A DNA stretch of 23,489 bases from Pelargonium cotyledonis. Its lineage: Eukaryota; Streptophyta; Magnoliopsida; Geraniales; Geraniaceae. The translations under genes were made by a program, and so were the position numbers. This document shows, piece by piece, positions 8,841 to 18,600 of this stretch (position 1 is the stretch's first letter; every line of letters begins with the position of its first letter). The stretch spans positions 1 through 23,489 of the forward strand of contig JAYMTA010000871.1 of the NCBI GenBank assembly GCA_036897625.1. The letters are read 5' to 3'. A model generated the notes under the pieces. That model was given only the letters and a program-made list of their open reading frames with translations. It was not told the DNA's origin and did not search any database.

Positions 8841-11688
8841 ATGTTGATGACTATGCATCATTCCATTGCTAAGCCAGCTGCTGCTTTTATTTTCAATACT
8901 AAATGCTCTCATAACCGGCGCATCAGAGCCTCGTCTGCTGCATTTTCTGGTGTGGATCTCAAGTCTCTCGAATCCGCCATTGCCAAGGTTTGATTTCACA
9001 ACTTTTGTACTCGTCTTTTTTTTCATTTTCAGCCCATAATGTAAAGTATCGATTTTTACGAGTATGGGTAGTTATGTGATTATGGGTAGTAGCTTAAATT
9101 GCTTCTTGTTGATCAAATCAATCTTTAATTTGATTTAGCTGAATGGGGATGATGAACTGTAGATGTTTAATTTGGAAATTCAGAATGTGGGAATCAAGAA
9201 TTTGGAATGGGAATGATGTTCTCATTGTTCGCGGTTGGATTAGGACTTTTTGGTCATTCCATTCCCATTCCAAATCTCGAAATGGGTGTCTTAGTTTCCA
9301 TTTTGAGACAAATTAGAAAGAAAGAGGACACTCATTTTGGGACAGACGCCAGACGGGATAGCGATTTTGAATAATCATATGAAAAGATAGGGAATGGAGT
9401 TTTGATGTTCTTACAAACTCTTATGTATCAAGAAATTTTCTGCTCATGTTTAATCTCATTATTTCTCTATAATGGATAACTGATGGACATATATATGGTA
9501 CAGAAAGATAGTGATGCTGTGAAAGAGGCACTGGATCAACTGAACGAAAACGGTTGGGCCAAGAAATGGAGTTCTCAGCCTTACATGTCACGACGTACGG
9601 TCAGTCTTCATTACAAGTGTGAAGTTCTGGGAAAGTGCTACTACATTAGCCACATCCACAAACCCATGCATTCATGTACATGAATAATGTATATCTGTTC
9701 ACTGCTTTGAAGACATACTCTTTTATGTGTTTTCTTGGTAGAAAACTGAGCAATTCAGTGTCTCTTGTCAAAATGCCAGACATCTCTCAGGGAGTTGACA
9801 ACTCTTGGAATAAAAAACGCGGAGAATCTTGCAATTCCTAGCGTCAGAAATGATGTAAGTATCAATACACATACATTTCAGTTGAGTATATATGAATCAT
9901 GGATGTGAGTGTTTAGTTATGAACTGTTTGATCACTTTGTGCATAAATTTTATCTATCTCGTTAATGCAGGCGGCTTTTCTTTTCACAGTGGTGGGAACA
10001 ACAGGATTTTTAGGTGTTATTGCAGGCCAGCTTCCCGGGGTAACTTGCATTTCTTTTCCATAGACTAGTATTGAAGAGTATGATTTGTAGGATGATCTTT
10101 TGTTTACATAGACTAGTATTGAAGACTGAAGAGTATGATTTGTAGGATGATCTCTTGCTTACATGCATACCTGAAAGCTGGCTATAATTTGATAAGACGT
10201 GTTATTAACAGAATGCATGGTTTTCTAGCTTCCGTCTCTATCACTTGTGTTTTCTCTTGTTTATGCTGTTGTTCATTTCTGATTGCCTGTCTATCACTAT
10301 ATGATTATCTCCGAACACTTTTTAGAAGGATCGACTTTCCAAAGTCCGTTGTCAAAGCTAAAGTATCCTCATTTGATGAACTTAAACAGTATTATGAAGA
10401 GGCTCATTTTACTGATGTTGTAATTACTTGTTGCTTTATACATACTGTCAATGTAGGATTGGGGTTTCTTCGTGCCATACTTGATTGGGAGCATTTCTTT
10501 AGTGGTTTTGGCGGTAGGGAGCATTGCCCCCGGGTAATACTTGTACTTTTTGAGACCCGAAATAGTCGTCATTTATGTTACTTTCGAGTTGAACATATGG
10601 AGATCTGACATAGGATTTACACAACACTCCATGAATGCTTGTGCTAATGTATACTCTTGTATGGTATTATAGGCTACTTCAAGTTGCAATTGGTAGCTTT
10701 TCAACATTTTTCCCGGACTATCAGGAGAGGATTGTAAGACATGAAGCGGCTCATTTTTTGGGTAATCTCAATATGCACATCACATATACTGATATACATT
10801 ATATGCACACAGCACACATATGGATCCAAATTGTCTGATTAATTAATGTTGTGTATGAATCTTAGTTGCATATCTGCTTGGCCTTCCCATATTGGGGTAC
10901 TCATTGGATATTGGTAAGGAGCATGTCAATCTTATCGACGATAAGCTGGAAAAGCTGATATATAGTGGACAACTCGACGCCAAGGAACTAGACCGGTGAG
11001 TGTTAAACTGCTGAATCTATCAGAATATAAAAATGTTGCCTTGTAGGTTCGGATATCATACATCAAAGTGCAAATGGTAATTTTCAGGTTGGCAGTTGTA
11101 GCAATGGCTGGACTCGCTGCAGAAGGTTTAAAATATGACAAAGTGATCGGTCAATCTGCCGATCTGTTCAGTCTTCAGGTTAGTAACAAGTAACAACCTT
11201 AAGCTCATCATTAGATAAGCTGATACGTGTAGGGTCCAACTAGTATTTCAAGTCAAGTCACAATGAAATGGACTTGAGTCAGGCATGCACGTCAAGTGGT
11301 GACTGACTTAAGTTGGGAGTATCACTTAATAGTCTCAAAACGTGCAAGCTCATTGTTGAGTCAAGTTTAACATGGTTTGATCGAATTTTTGATTGTTGCA
11401 CATAAATGTGTGTTTCAACAGAGATTTATAAACAGGAGCAAACCTACTCTTAGCAAAGACCAGCAGCAAAATCTTACAAGATGGGCTGTAAGTTCCCAAC
11501 TTATCCGAGTTTTGATTATGTTTTGTTTCTTATAGTATCAGCAATGTCGATGAAAATGAACGTAGGTTTTGATCGCGGTGTCTCTGATAAAAAACAACAA
11601 GGTTACTCATGAAGCCTTGATGACAGCAATGTCAAATAAGGCAACTATATTGGAATGCATTGAAGCCATAGAGAATGCTGCTGCATAG
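8841..11688 (+). CDS. Plastid-targeted membrane protein with FtsH-type (M41-like) HEAAH domain, no AAA ATPase
   Basis: Ten exons: 8841-8987, 9504-9599, 9780-9854, 9971-10039, 10457-10533, 10673-10761, 10866-10995, 11088-11178, 11422-11487 and 11566-11688, giving 320 aa. The N-terminus (about 1-35) is basic and Ser/Ala-rich, like a chloroplast transit peptide. Two hydrophobic segments follow at about 108-127 and 133-153. HEAAH at 178-182 fits HExxH, with two zinc-binding His and a catalytic Glu, and sits in RHEAAHFLVAYLLGLPI as in FtsH. MAGLAAEG at 234-241 and GQSADL at 249-254 echo the G-x-x-AE and (N)DL motifs of M41, so Asp253 may be the third zinc ligand. The AAA ATPase module is absent. 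It resembles the small plant group with Arabidopsis At5g27290 (called stress-regulated protein) and the more distant VIR3. Protease activity is possible but unproven. Confidence 0.85.
9200..9275. repeat. Inverted repeat (hairpin) in intron 1 of the M41-like gene
   Basis: ATTTGGAATGGGAAT at 9200-9214 pairs perfectly with ATTCCCATTCCAAAT at 9261-9275, leaving a 46-base loop. Repeated GGAATGGGAATG arms are common at the ends of small plant MITEs, so this may be one collapsed element. I see no clear target duplication. Confidence 0.55.
9290..9360. mobile_element. Stowaway-like MITE remnant
   Basis: The stretch contains TTCCATTTTGAGACAAATTA and then GACACTCATTTTGGGACAGACG. These match the inner part and 3' arm of the element at 1026-1252 (TCTATTTTGAGAAAAATTAA and GACACTCATTTTGGGATAAA). 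The middle is deleted and the outer ends are degraded. Confidence 0.5.
10059..10161 (+). repeat. Two-copy tandem duplication in intron 4 of the M41-like gene
   Basis: The unit at 10059-10106 (48 bases, starting CATAGACTAGTATTGAAG) is repeated directly at 10107-10161. The second copy carries 7 extra bases, ACTGAAG, and two substitutions near its end. The high identity indicates a recent local duplication inside the intron. It does not touch the splice sites. Confidence 0.85.
11230..11380. repeat. Dispersed repeat fragment in intron 8 of the M41-like gene
   Basis: This stretch contains CAACTAGTATTTCAAGTC, CAAGTGGTGACTGACT and GAGTCAAGTTTAACATGG (11358-11375). The last 18 bases reappear exactly, inverted, at 13027-13044 in intron 15 of DPE1, with related flanks. 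TTTAACATGG followed by T resembles the junction of a copia LTR with a tRNA-Met primer site (usually TGGTATCAGAGC), but that site is not intact here. Confidence 0.45.
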
Positions 11689-12516
11689 TTGTACTAATCA
11701 TGAAGATCCTCCTCTTCCTCTTCTTCGTCAGAATCGCATTTCACTGTTGAATTGTTGCTCGAGCATTGTTCGTCCTGTGTACTTTAAATCTTTGTTTGCA
11801 GCTACAGAATATGTATACATTATGTAAAAAAAAAACACATTGTAACTATGGAGCATTAGCGAATGGTTTCGGATAAAATCAGATTGGTTTTAAGTCGGAT
11901 TGGATTTCAGATACCTGCAAGTTCAGATCCAAACTGCTCTGTCCAACTCTGGGGATGTTTGGCAACTAATTTAGCTCAAGTTTGGATTTAGTGGTTGATA
12001 TTTTCTGTAGACATTTGTTGGTTTGTGTAAATGGAGTTTAGGTAAGTTAGTTTGGCTAACAACCAATTCCACCAACATTTGCAGCTAAAATGAGTCTGTC
12101 ATGATTGAGAATATATTCTCATGCAATTCCAACAAAGGTGAGAGAATATTTTATTTGTGCCTTTAATGCCCTTACCTTTTGAGAGGTGTGTCGCTTCAAT
12201 TAGTGAACAAAGAGAGAATGAGCTGGGTCAGCTTGTGCTTCTTCATCAGCTGAGCAGCTAACATAATGTGTGGTTAGGGCAGATTTTAAGTATATGAACA
12301 ATTGTGAAATTTCTACACATCCACCAAACCAGCACAGATAGGCAAAATGGGCATACAAATGAAGATGCTATTTATTTGGAAATGTAGCAGATACATACCT
12401 TATTTCAAAGTTGTACAAGTTCGTATATTATTCTCATACATATATAGAAGTTGGATCGATATATCTGCGACATAGCAGTAAAAAAATAACAAAAAAACAC
12501 GCTCAACATTCTGAAC
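11689..12516. other. Spacer between convergent genes, 3' regions only
   Basis: The M41-like gene (plus) and DPE1 (minus) converge with 828 bases between their stop codons. This must contain both 3' UTRs. A diverged copy of the dispersed repeat from intron 1 of the epimerase gene lies at 11904-11935. No coding region or RNA gene is seen. Confidence 0.65.
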
Positions 12517-15500
12517 TTACAGCCGCCCATACATTGCAAGGATTTCACGAAGTTTCGCTGCTTCTTCCTTGAGGCTGCCAAAGCTCATATTTTTCGGTAT
12601 CCTCCAGCCCCAATTGCCAAACTGCATTTAATAAAAAGACATCACGCAAGGCGGAGTATAATATCTATCATCCGTTCTAAAATGAGCATCTTGATTCACC
12701 TTTTTGCAAATGTTAATGATGATTATATCAGTGGTTGACTCATTGTGGGACAAATAAACTTAACATACAAGTCATTCATTTGGGATGCAGGAAGTATTTT
12801 GAGCTACACAAGTTTCTTGATGTTGGGTGAAAAGTAGAAAAGACAATAATACAAGCCTAGATTTTAGCTGGGGCCAGGAGGTTTGGACATAAAACTTGAC
12901 TCAATGCCAAAAGCTTAACCTGTCCAACTAGAATATCAAGTGGTGACAGACTGCACGTGAATACGTGGACCAAGATGGGAGCTAAGGCAGACAGGTAACT
13001 AGGCCAAAACAGAACCACCATTGACACCATGTTAAACTTGACTCCTACACAAAAATTTAAGCTAATAGGAGCAGTGTTTAACTAGTATATCAAGTGGCGA
13101 CAAAGTTCACATGATGACCACATGACAAATAAAGCACAACATCATTCATTTTCATGTAATGTACTCACGGAAAGTTTACCTGAGTTGCAGGTATATTCAT
13201 CCTGGCATCGTTCCCCAGCCGAAGAATATCTTGCATCGGAACGATTGAAGTTTGAGCAATTGAAGCTTGTGCAGCCTGGATTAGTTTCCATGGGATGTCA
13301 TCTTCTCCAGTAAATGATAGATATTTCATTACCTGAAACAACATAATATCAAGGGAAATTTGCTTCAAAAATAAATAAATTAATAATATCAAGTGAAATA
13401 AGGAGACATGAATCTTATCCAAAAGCAGTGTGATTTTTGACATGTATGTTCCCTAAGAAAAACACTCACATGAGACTTCTCTTCTTGCTTCAATTTGTCC
13501 CACCAACCTTGTGTCTACCACAATCAATTAAGAAAGATAAGGCTACATTAAGTATGTGTAAGAAAATAATTCAAATTACGCAGAGAATTTGTAACTAATC
13601 CCTTGAAGTAAAACAAGATACATTTGTACATGATATTCTTTCATACCCTGAAGCATTCCAACAGAGCATATTTGAAGATTCATTTAACGAATGTCACAAT
13701 AGTGGTTGGAAGATGCCACCAAGTCAATCAGTAAGGACAATATTCCAGCAACAGATTGTAATGCGCACATCGTTAAACAAATCTTACCGTGTCATTATCA
13801 TGAGTTCCAGTATAGACAACTTGATTGGGCTCATGGTTATGAGGTAAATGTGGGTTATCAGCATTACTTCCAAAAGCTGGATCGAGAAACACAGGACTTG
13901 TAACACCAAGTAAACATCCAGGAAATCTCTCAAAGTTAACTATTTAGAATGAAAATATATCCAAAATTAAGTTTACCAAATTGGAGGACAGCCATTCCAG
14001 GTGCACTGATGGATTTCCTAAGCTCAACAACATCCTTGGTGATAACTCCCTATCACAAGATAAACGTAGACAGTTGACACTATATGACCAATATCATATT
14101 ATGGTAAATATTTACAAACAAAGATCACTTGTAACCTTCATGCTAAGAATGACAGATGGTATCATAGTAAAGCCTTCAAACCCGGAAAACAAATATCTCA
14201 AGCCTATGTATGTAGAAGTCAATAACATGTTGTCAACCTATTTATCCCCCTCAGCCTAAACAGACAATTTGCTCAACAACAAAAAATAACAATAACAATA
14301 TAAGAATATAGGAAAGTACAAGTGTACAACACAGATCCCTTGACCAACTCACTTATTAAAGCACACCTTACATACTAACAATTTAAGATTTGGACCACAA
14401 GAGCAGACATTGAACCTAATATACAGCCCTAATACAGGAAAGTACAACACAGAATGATTCTTGAATCATTGAAATATACCAAGATTAGAGGGAGTAAATT
14501 AATATGTAATCTGATATACATACCAAATCTTCTGCTATGATATTGAGCTTTCCAACAGCTCTGGTGATGGCATCAAATAAGGATTTTCCAGGTCCCACCT
14601 ACTGTCAGCCAAAAAAGGATCTGGAGTGGATTACAGACATTAAAGAAGTTAAACTGCATCTAAATTATTGAGGACCTGACCTTCCATCGCCCCTCTGTTG
14701 CAATTTTTGCTTCTGCACATTCACTCAATGAATTAGTTTAACATGTGTAATTGTGTATAAAGCAAGGATCATGCTTGATTCATTTCAACTCACCAGAAGG
14801 AACAGCCCAGTACCCAGCAAATCCCCTGAAGTGGTCTATCCGGAATTCATCATAAAGATTCTGTGCACGCCGGAGACGACGTACCCACCATGAGAATCCA
14901 TCATTCTCCATTGCTTTCCAATCATACAAAGGGCTTTGAAGTAAAAAATAATAGAAATTAAGCAGGCTGATACAGACGAAACTGAAGTAATCAAACGTGT
15001 TCGTAGCACAAACCTGCCCCATAACTGACCAGTTTCACTGAAGGCGTCTGGGGGTACACCACTAACAAGAAGAGGATAACTCCTGCGGTTCTGCAACAAA
15101 CAACAGATTACCTAGCAAGCAGTAGCAGCAATTGAATGACTTCAAAGCATGGTTAAGGATCATACACAATCTGCATGGAACTACCCACCAGAAAAAAGTG
15201 CTTCTTATTTGCCCAAACATCTGCACTGTGATAACCAACATATATGGGCATGTCTCCCATTATGCTTATTCCCTTCATCTGTGCATAGCTGTGAAGTTTC
15301 TGCCACTGCCTTTGAAATAAGAACTGTTGAGCAATGAATATGTTTATCTACACAAGGGAAAGCAAATGTCAATAAGCACATGGGCTTCCAGCATTATATG
15401 TAAATGACAGAAGAACCTATATATAGTGGAAGAGTTATGAGATTCTCACAAAATCCTTTTCTTTATGGTAAATTTCTTCCAAGGCTGCAAGATGGCGATT

Positions 15501-18500
15501 CTTCAAAGGTTCAGGCCATTGATACCAATTGAATGCATCTACTGTGCGGTCAATAGCAGCAAAATAAGCTGCATCTTCAAGCCAGCCTATGAAGTTGTAA
15601 ATAGAAAGATAACATGAGATATGCCTGTACTGTCCACAACCATACCCATACTCGGAAATAGAACGCAGAAAATACTAGTATGAAAGAATATGCATCTACC
15701 ATATTAACATGTTGAACTTGAACCTACTATTTAAAAAGGAATAAATCAACTAATGTCCACAAAAACAGAGGAAGGTTCTCACTTGATACATCAGGGTCCC
15801 TACGAAAATCTTCAAGCTCACTTCTAAGGTCCCCTTCGCTATTAATAAGCCTTTCTGCAGCCTGAGAAAGAACAAAAAAGATGCACTTTGGTGAGGAACT
15901 GCTCCAAAAATCTGTTATTAATGCATAGGAATGAAGAACATATTTGCAGTATCTAAAATAAATCATGTTTTGAAAAGAACAAAAACAAAAAATATAAATG
16001 AAGCAAGAAGACAAGAAGATTTGCATTTGAATTGTTCACCGATTCTACAAGATTGCCCACATCCACAGGGAGATCAACTCTCACGCAGCAAAACTGCTTA
16101 TGGAGTGTGATGTTCTAGATAAAGATGACCGTGGGAGAGGTGAGACGGTTGTGTTTGTGCACATTAATACAGGAATAACTATTAATATGCACCAAGTTGT
16201 AGAAAATCGATCTTATAAGAATATTATGGCATTAGATAAGTAACTACAAAGAGTTGAGGGATGATTTTGGTGCTACGATAGATTCTACTGTTATGAGGAT
16301 ACAATCAACAATTTTACTACTTCAATTATAAGACAATCTGGTTTTTAATTTACATAATATAGGTACATGAGAAAACTATAGCACGTACCTTCGCTATCAA
16401 AGGATCCTTCAACTCAGCAACAGTGTCAAAGTTTACACGGTCATTCTCACTACAAAGTTGACCAAAGAGTTGTAAGATCAACAAATAATAGACAATAGGT
16501 CTAAGTTCAATATCATAATACATCCAAACATCCACTCACATCTGCTTTGGAAGCTCATCCTTTTTCAGCAAACCATCCTTGACAAGCTCTTCAAGAGAAA
16601 TCAAAAGGGTGTTGCCGCAATTTGCATCCTAAATTGATCACCAAATACAATTATTCAAACTTGTATGTCTAACACATAGCAGGGGAAAAAAAACAAGATT
16701 GAGGTTGCAACATGGTTAAATAAATAAGAAAACATAGTTCTTCCACAAATAATAACATGCATGTGAAAAGAGTGCTGAAAAGAGTGGTAAGATACTTTGG
16801 AGATGAGGAAAGACTTGCCGCATGGAAGACAGTCCTTGTTTTCAGAGGCAAAATTAACTTTGGTTAAACTTGTTCTAGCTTTAATTCCGGTGTTATACAT
16901 GTCAATTTGAGAGTTCCTAATGGATAGAAAACGAAATGGAGACAGTTTTATACTTTTATGTAAGTTCTTTTGGGTTTGGGTGAAAAAAAAGTGGTTTCGT
17001 ATAGTCTCTTGAACAAAATGTAACTGTGGTAAAATATGCAGCTGGCTAGGCTTGAGAAGTATTGAGGTATGGATAGAGCTTCAATAGCTAAATGGTGTTG
17101 GAGGTTAGCGGAGAGTGATGGTGAGCTACTGCAAAAACGTATTGGAGCCAAATACAAGGGAGAAATAAATCTGTTTCACAATATGAGGACCAAGAGAATG
17201 ATATCTAATGCTCCCAATTCCACATATGAGACCAAATCATAGAATTTATAAATAAATGTATCATGACTAAAATGCTAAGCAAATCTTTGCTTTTCTAGGA
17301 TGAAAGTAAAGAAACTTTTCTTCCCAGAAACATTACAAATGACATAATTTGTATATAAAATATTTGTCTCACCGCGCCTGAATAAGGAGATCCCTCTTCA
17401 TTAGCCTTTCTCCCGGGAGGAACAAGAGGAAGTACCTGCATATTACACAAACTTAGAAGCTTCTAATGATGTAATGCCAAATGATTACTGCTAGTATATA
17501 GCAATATCTGGCATAACAAATAACTGGAAAAGTAGCAACAATTGCAAAATAAGCAATTAGATACATAACAATAACAGAATAATTATTTGAATCTTGTGGA
17601 AATATCAGAAGCATTTTAAATTTCTAATATGAAACAAAAATTTATGTAATTAACATGAGTAGTTAAATGCAGTAAAATGACCCTCAACTGCAACTCATCC
17701 ATGAGCCAACCTCATTTCATAAACATGTTACTCGAGTACCCAAACTCCATACCTTCCATTACATCGACTTCATAGTTCATTGTAAAAGATGGCATACGTA
17801 CAATATAACCTTTTTTCCCCATAATTCAGTCAGTTTCCCATGTTTATTAGAACCCAAAAGAAGTTGCCTTTTCAAAATATAGCATGATCTAGAAATCCCA
17901 CAAATAATGGGTATCTACATATCTCTGACCTTTGAGTACTTCAAAGTTCAAATGAATGATTACCAAAATGTTTGGTTATAACTGAGTTCTAAAGGCTTGG
18001 AAAGTTTCAATTTTTTTTTTCTTTCCCATTTTCTTAGTTGCTCATAGAAACTAAAGCAGGGCATCAAAAATTCAAAAACTTTTCCTTTACCCCATTCTAT
18101 TCTATCCTTTTACATTACTTTTCACACCCATGATCAGCAACCCATCAAATCATCCGAAATTGGAATTTGATAACTCTGAAAACAGCTAATTTTGCCTCCC
18201 ATTTTCTCGGCAACCAAACAAAATCAAACTTGAATAAGTAGAAGAAGAACGAGACCTGCCAGACGGAGATACCAGCATCGTGAAGCCAGTCAATGAAGCG
18301 GAAGGCCTCATCGCCCAGATCTCCAATGCCGTGGGGACCCCGAAACGACGTCGGGTGGAGAAGCACGCCGGCTCTCCGGCGGAGAGAGGGATCAGGTTCG
18401 GGGAACCACTCACCATACTCGAAGGGCAAATCTTCGCCGACGGCGAGAGGAGAAGAACCGTTGGTGAAGCGACAGGAGAGGAGGTGGCGTTTGGGTTTGG

Positions 18501-18600
18501 GGCAGAGAGAAGAGAAGCTGTGAAGCTTGGAAAAGAGAGGAGAAGGAGGAGGAGGAAGAAGAAGCGAGAGAGAGGTAATGGAAGTAACTGGAACAGGCAT
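12517..18600 (-). CDS. DPE1: 4-alpha-glucanotransferase, plastid disproportionating enzyme (D-enzyme)
   Basis: Sixteen exons in transcript order: 18256-18600, 17373-17435, 16540-16628, 16389-16449, 15783-15861, 15450-15586, 15189-15347, 15014-15090, 14794-14933, 14681-14712, 14524-14598, 13977-14049, 13788-13876, 13470-13514, 13180-13332 and 12517-12621. They give 573 aa, close to known plant DPE1 (about 576). The GH77 enzyme moves glucan units between maltooligosaccharides and frees glucose from maltotriose during night-time starch breakdown in plastids. Residues 1 to about 45 are a Ser/Leu/Pro-rich transit peptide. Landmarks are RRRAGVLLHPTSFRGPHGIG, DANCGNT, GDMPIYVGYHSADVWANK, RIDHFRGF with nucleophile Asp370, IAEDLGV with acid/base Glu417, and GTHDNDT with Asp470. 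All three catalytic acids are present. The protein ends MYGRL. It looks intact and functional. Confidence 0.97.
12668..12797. mobile_element. Stowaway-like MITE remnant in intron 15 of DPE1
   Basis: The left part reads CATCCGTTCTAAAATGAGCA and the right part CATTCATTTGGGATGCAGGA. These are degraded versions of the CTCCGTCCCAAAATGAG end of Stowaway-type elements, in inverted orientation about 90 bases apart. The target duplication is no longer clear. Confidence 0.45.
12880..13105. repeat. Dispersed repeat, two partial copies, in intron 15 of DPE1
   Basis: AACTAGAATATCAAGTGGTG at 12926-12945 and AACTAGTATATCAAGTGGCG at 13080-13099 are near-identical direct copies. AAAACTTGACTC (12891-12902) and TTAAACTTGACTC (13032-13044) form a second related pair. 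On the minus strand the 18-base sequence at 13027-13044 equals the plus strand at 11358-11375. The class is uncertain; an old LTR-type fragment is one option. Confidence 0.5.
16034..16246 (+). pseudogene. Possible RNase H-like fragment in intron 4 of DPE1, antisense
   Basis: An open stretch of about 70 codons on the plus strand reads IAHIHREINSHAAKL near 16052-16096. This resembles the H-[VI]-x-R-E-x-N-x-x-A-D-x-L-A motif at the end of RNase H domains in plant LINEs and domesticated RVT_3 proteins, but the Asp is replaced by Ala. The downstream codons (to a stop at 16244-16246) match nothing I know. The call is tentative. Confidence 0.3.
16765..17163 (+). mobile_element. Decayed LINE (non-LTR reverse transcriptase) fragment, antisense in DPE1 intron 2
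   Basis: Pieces of the C-terminal reverse transcriptase and zf-RVT region can be read on the plus strand with frameshifts between them. ERLAAWK is near 16807-16828, KLTLVKLVLALIPVLYMSI near 16851-16907, GLRSIEV near 17049-17070, and DRASIAKWCWRLAE near 17081-17122. Plant LINEs show xRLxxWK, then LSxxGRLTLIKSVLSSIPxYxMSxF, then GGLGIxSLExxNRALLAKWxWRF in this order. Stops and frameshifts show a dead copy. It lies inside intron 2 of DPE1, opposite to transcription, and leaves the splice sites intact. Confidence 0.75.

Noticed and set aside
10135..10608. 157-codon open frame on the plus strand
   Set aside because: It runs through an intron of the M41-like gene and reads exon 5 (10457-10533) in a different frame. 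The exon model explains the conserved sequence better.
11940..12090. Possible hAT-type MITE ends around GATGTTTGGC and TTTGGCTAAC
   Set aside because: The two ends do not pair as inverted repeats and there is no 8-base target duplication.
13706..14259. Plus-strand open frames of 65 and 92 codons
   Set aside because: They overlap DPE1 exons 12 and 13 on the opposite strand and their introns; no family resemblance.
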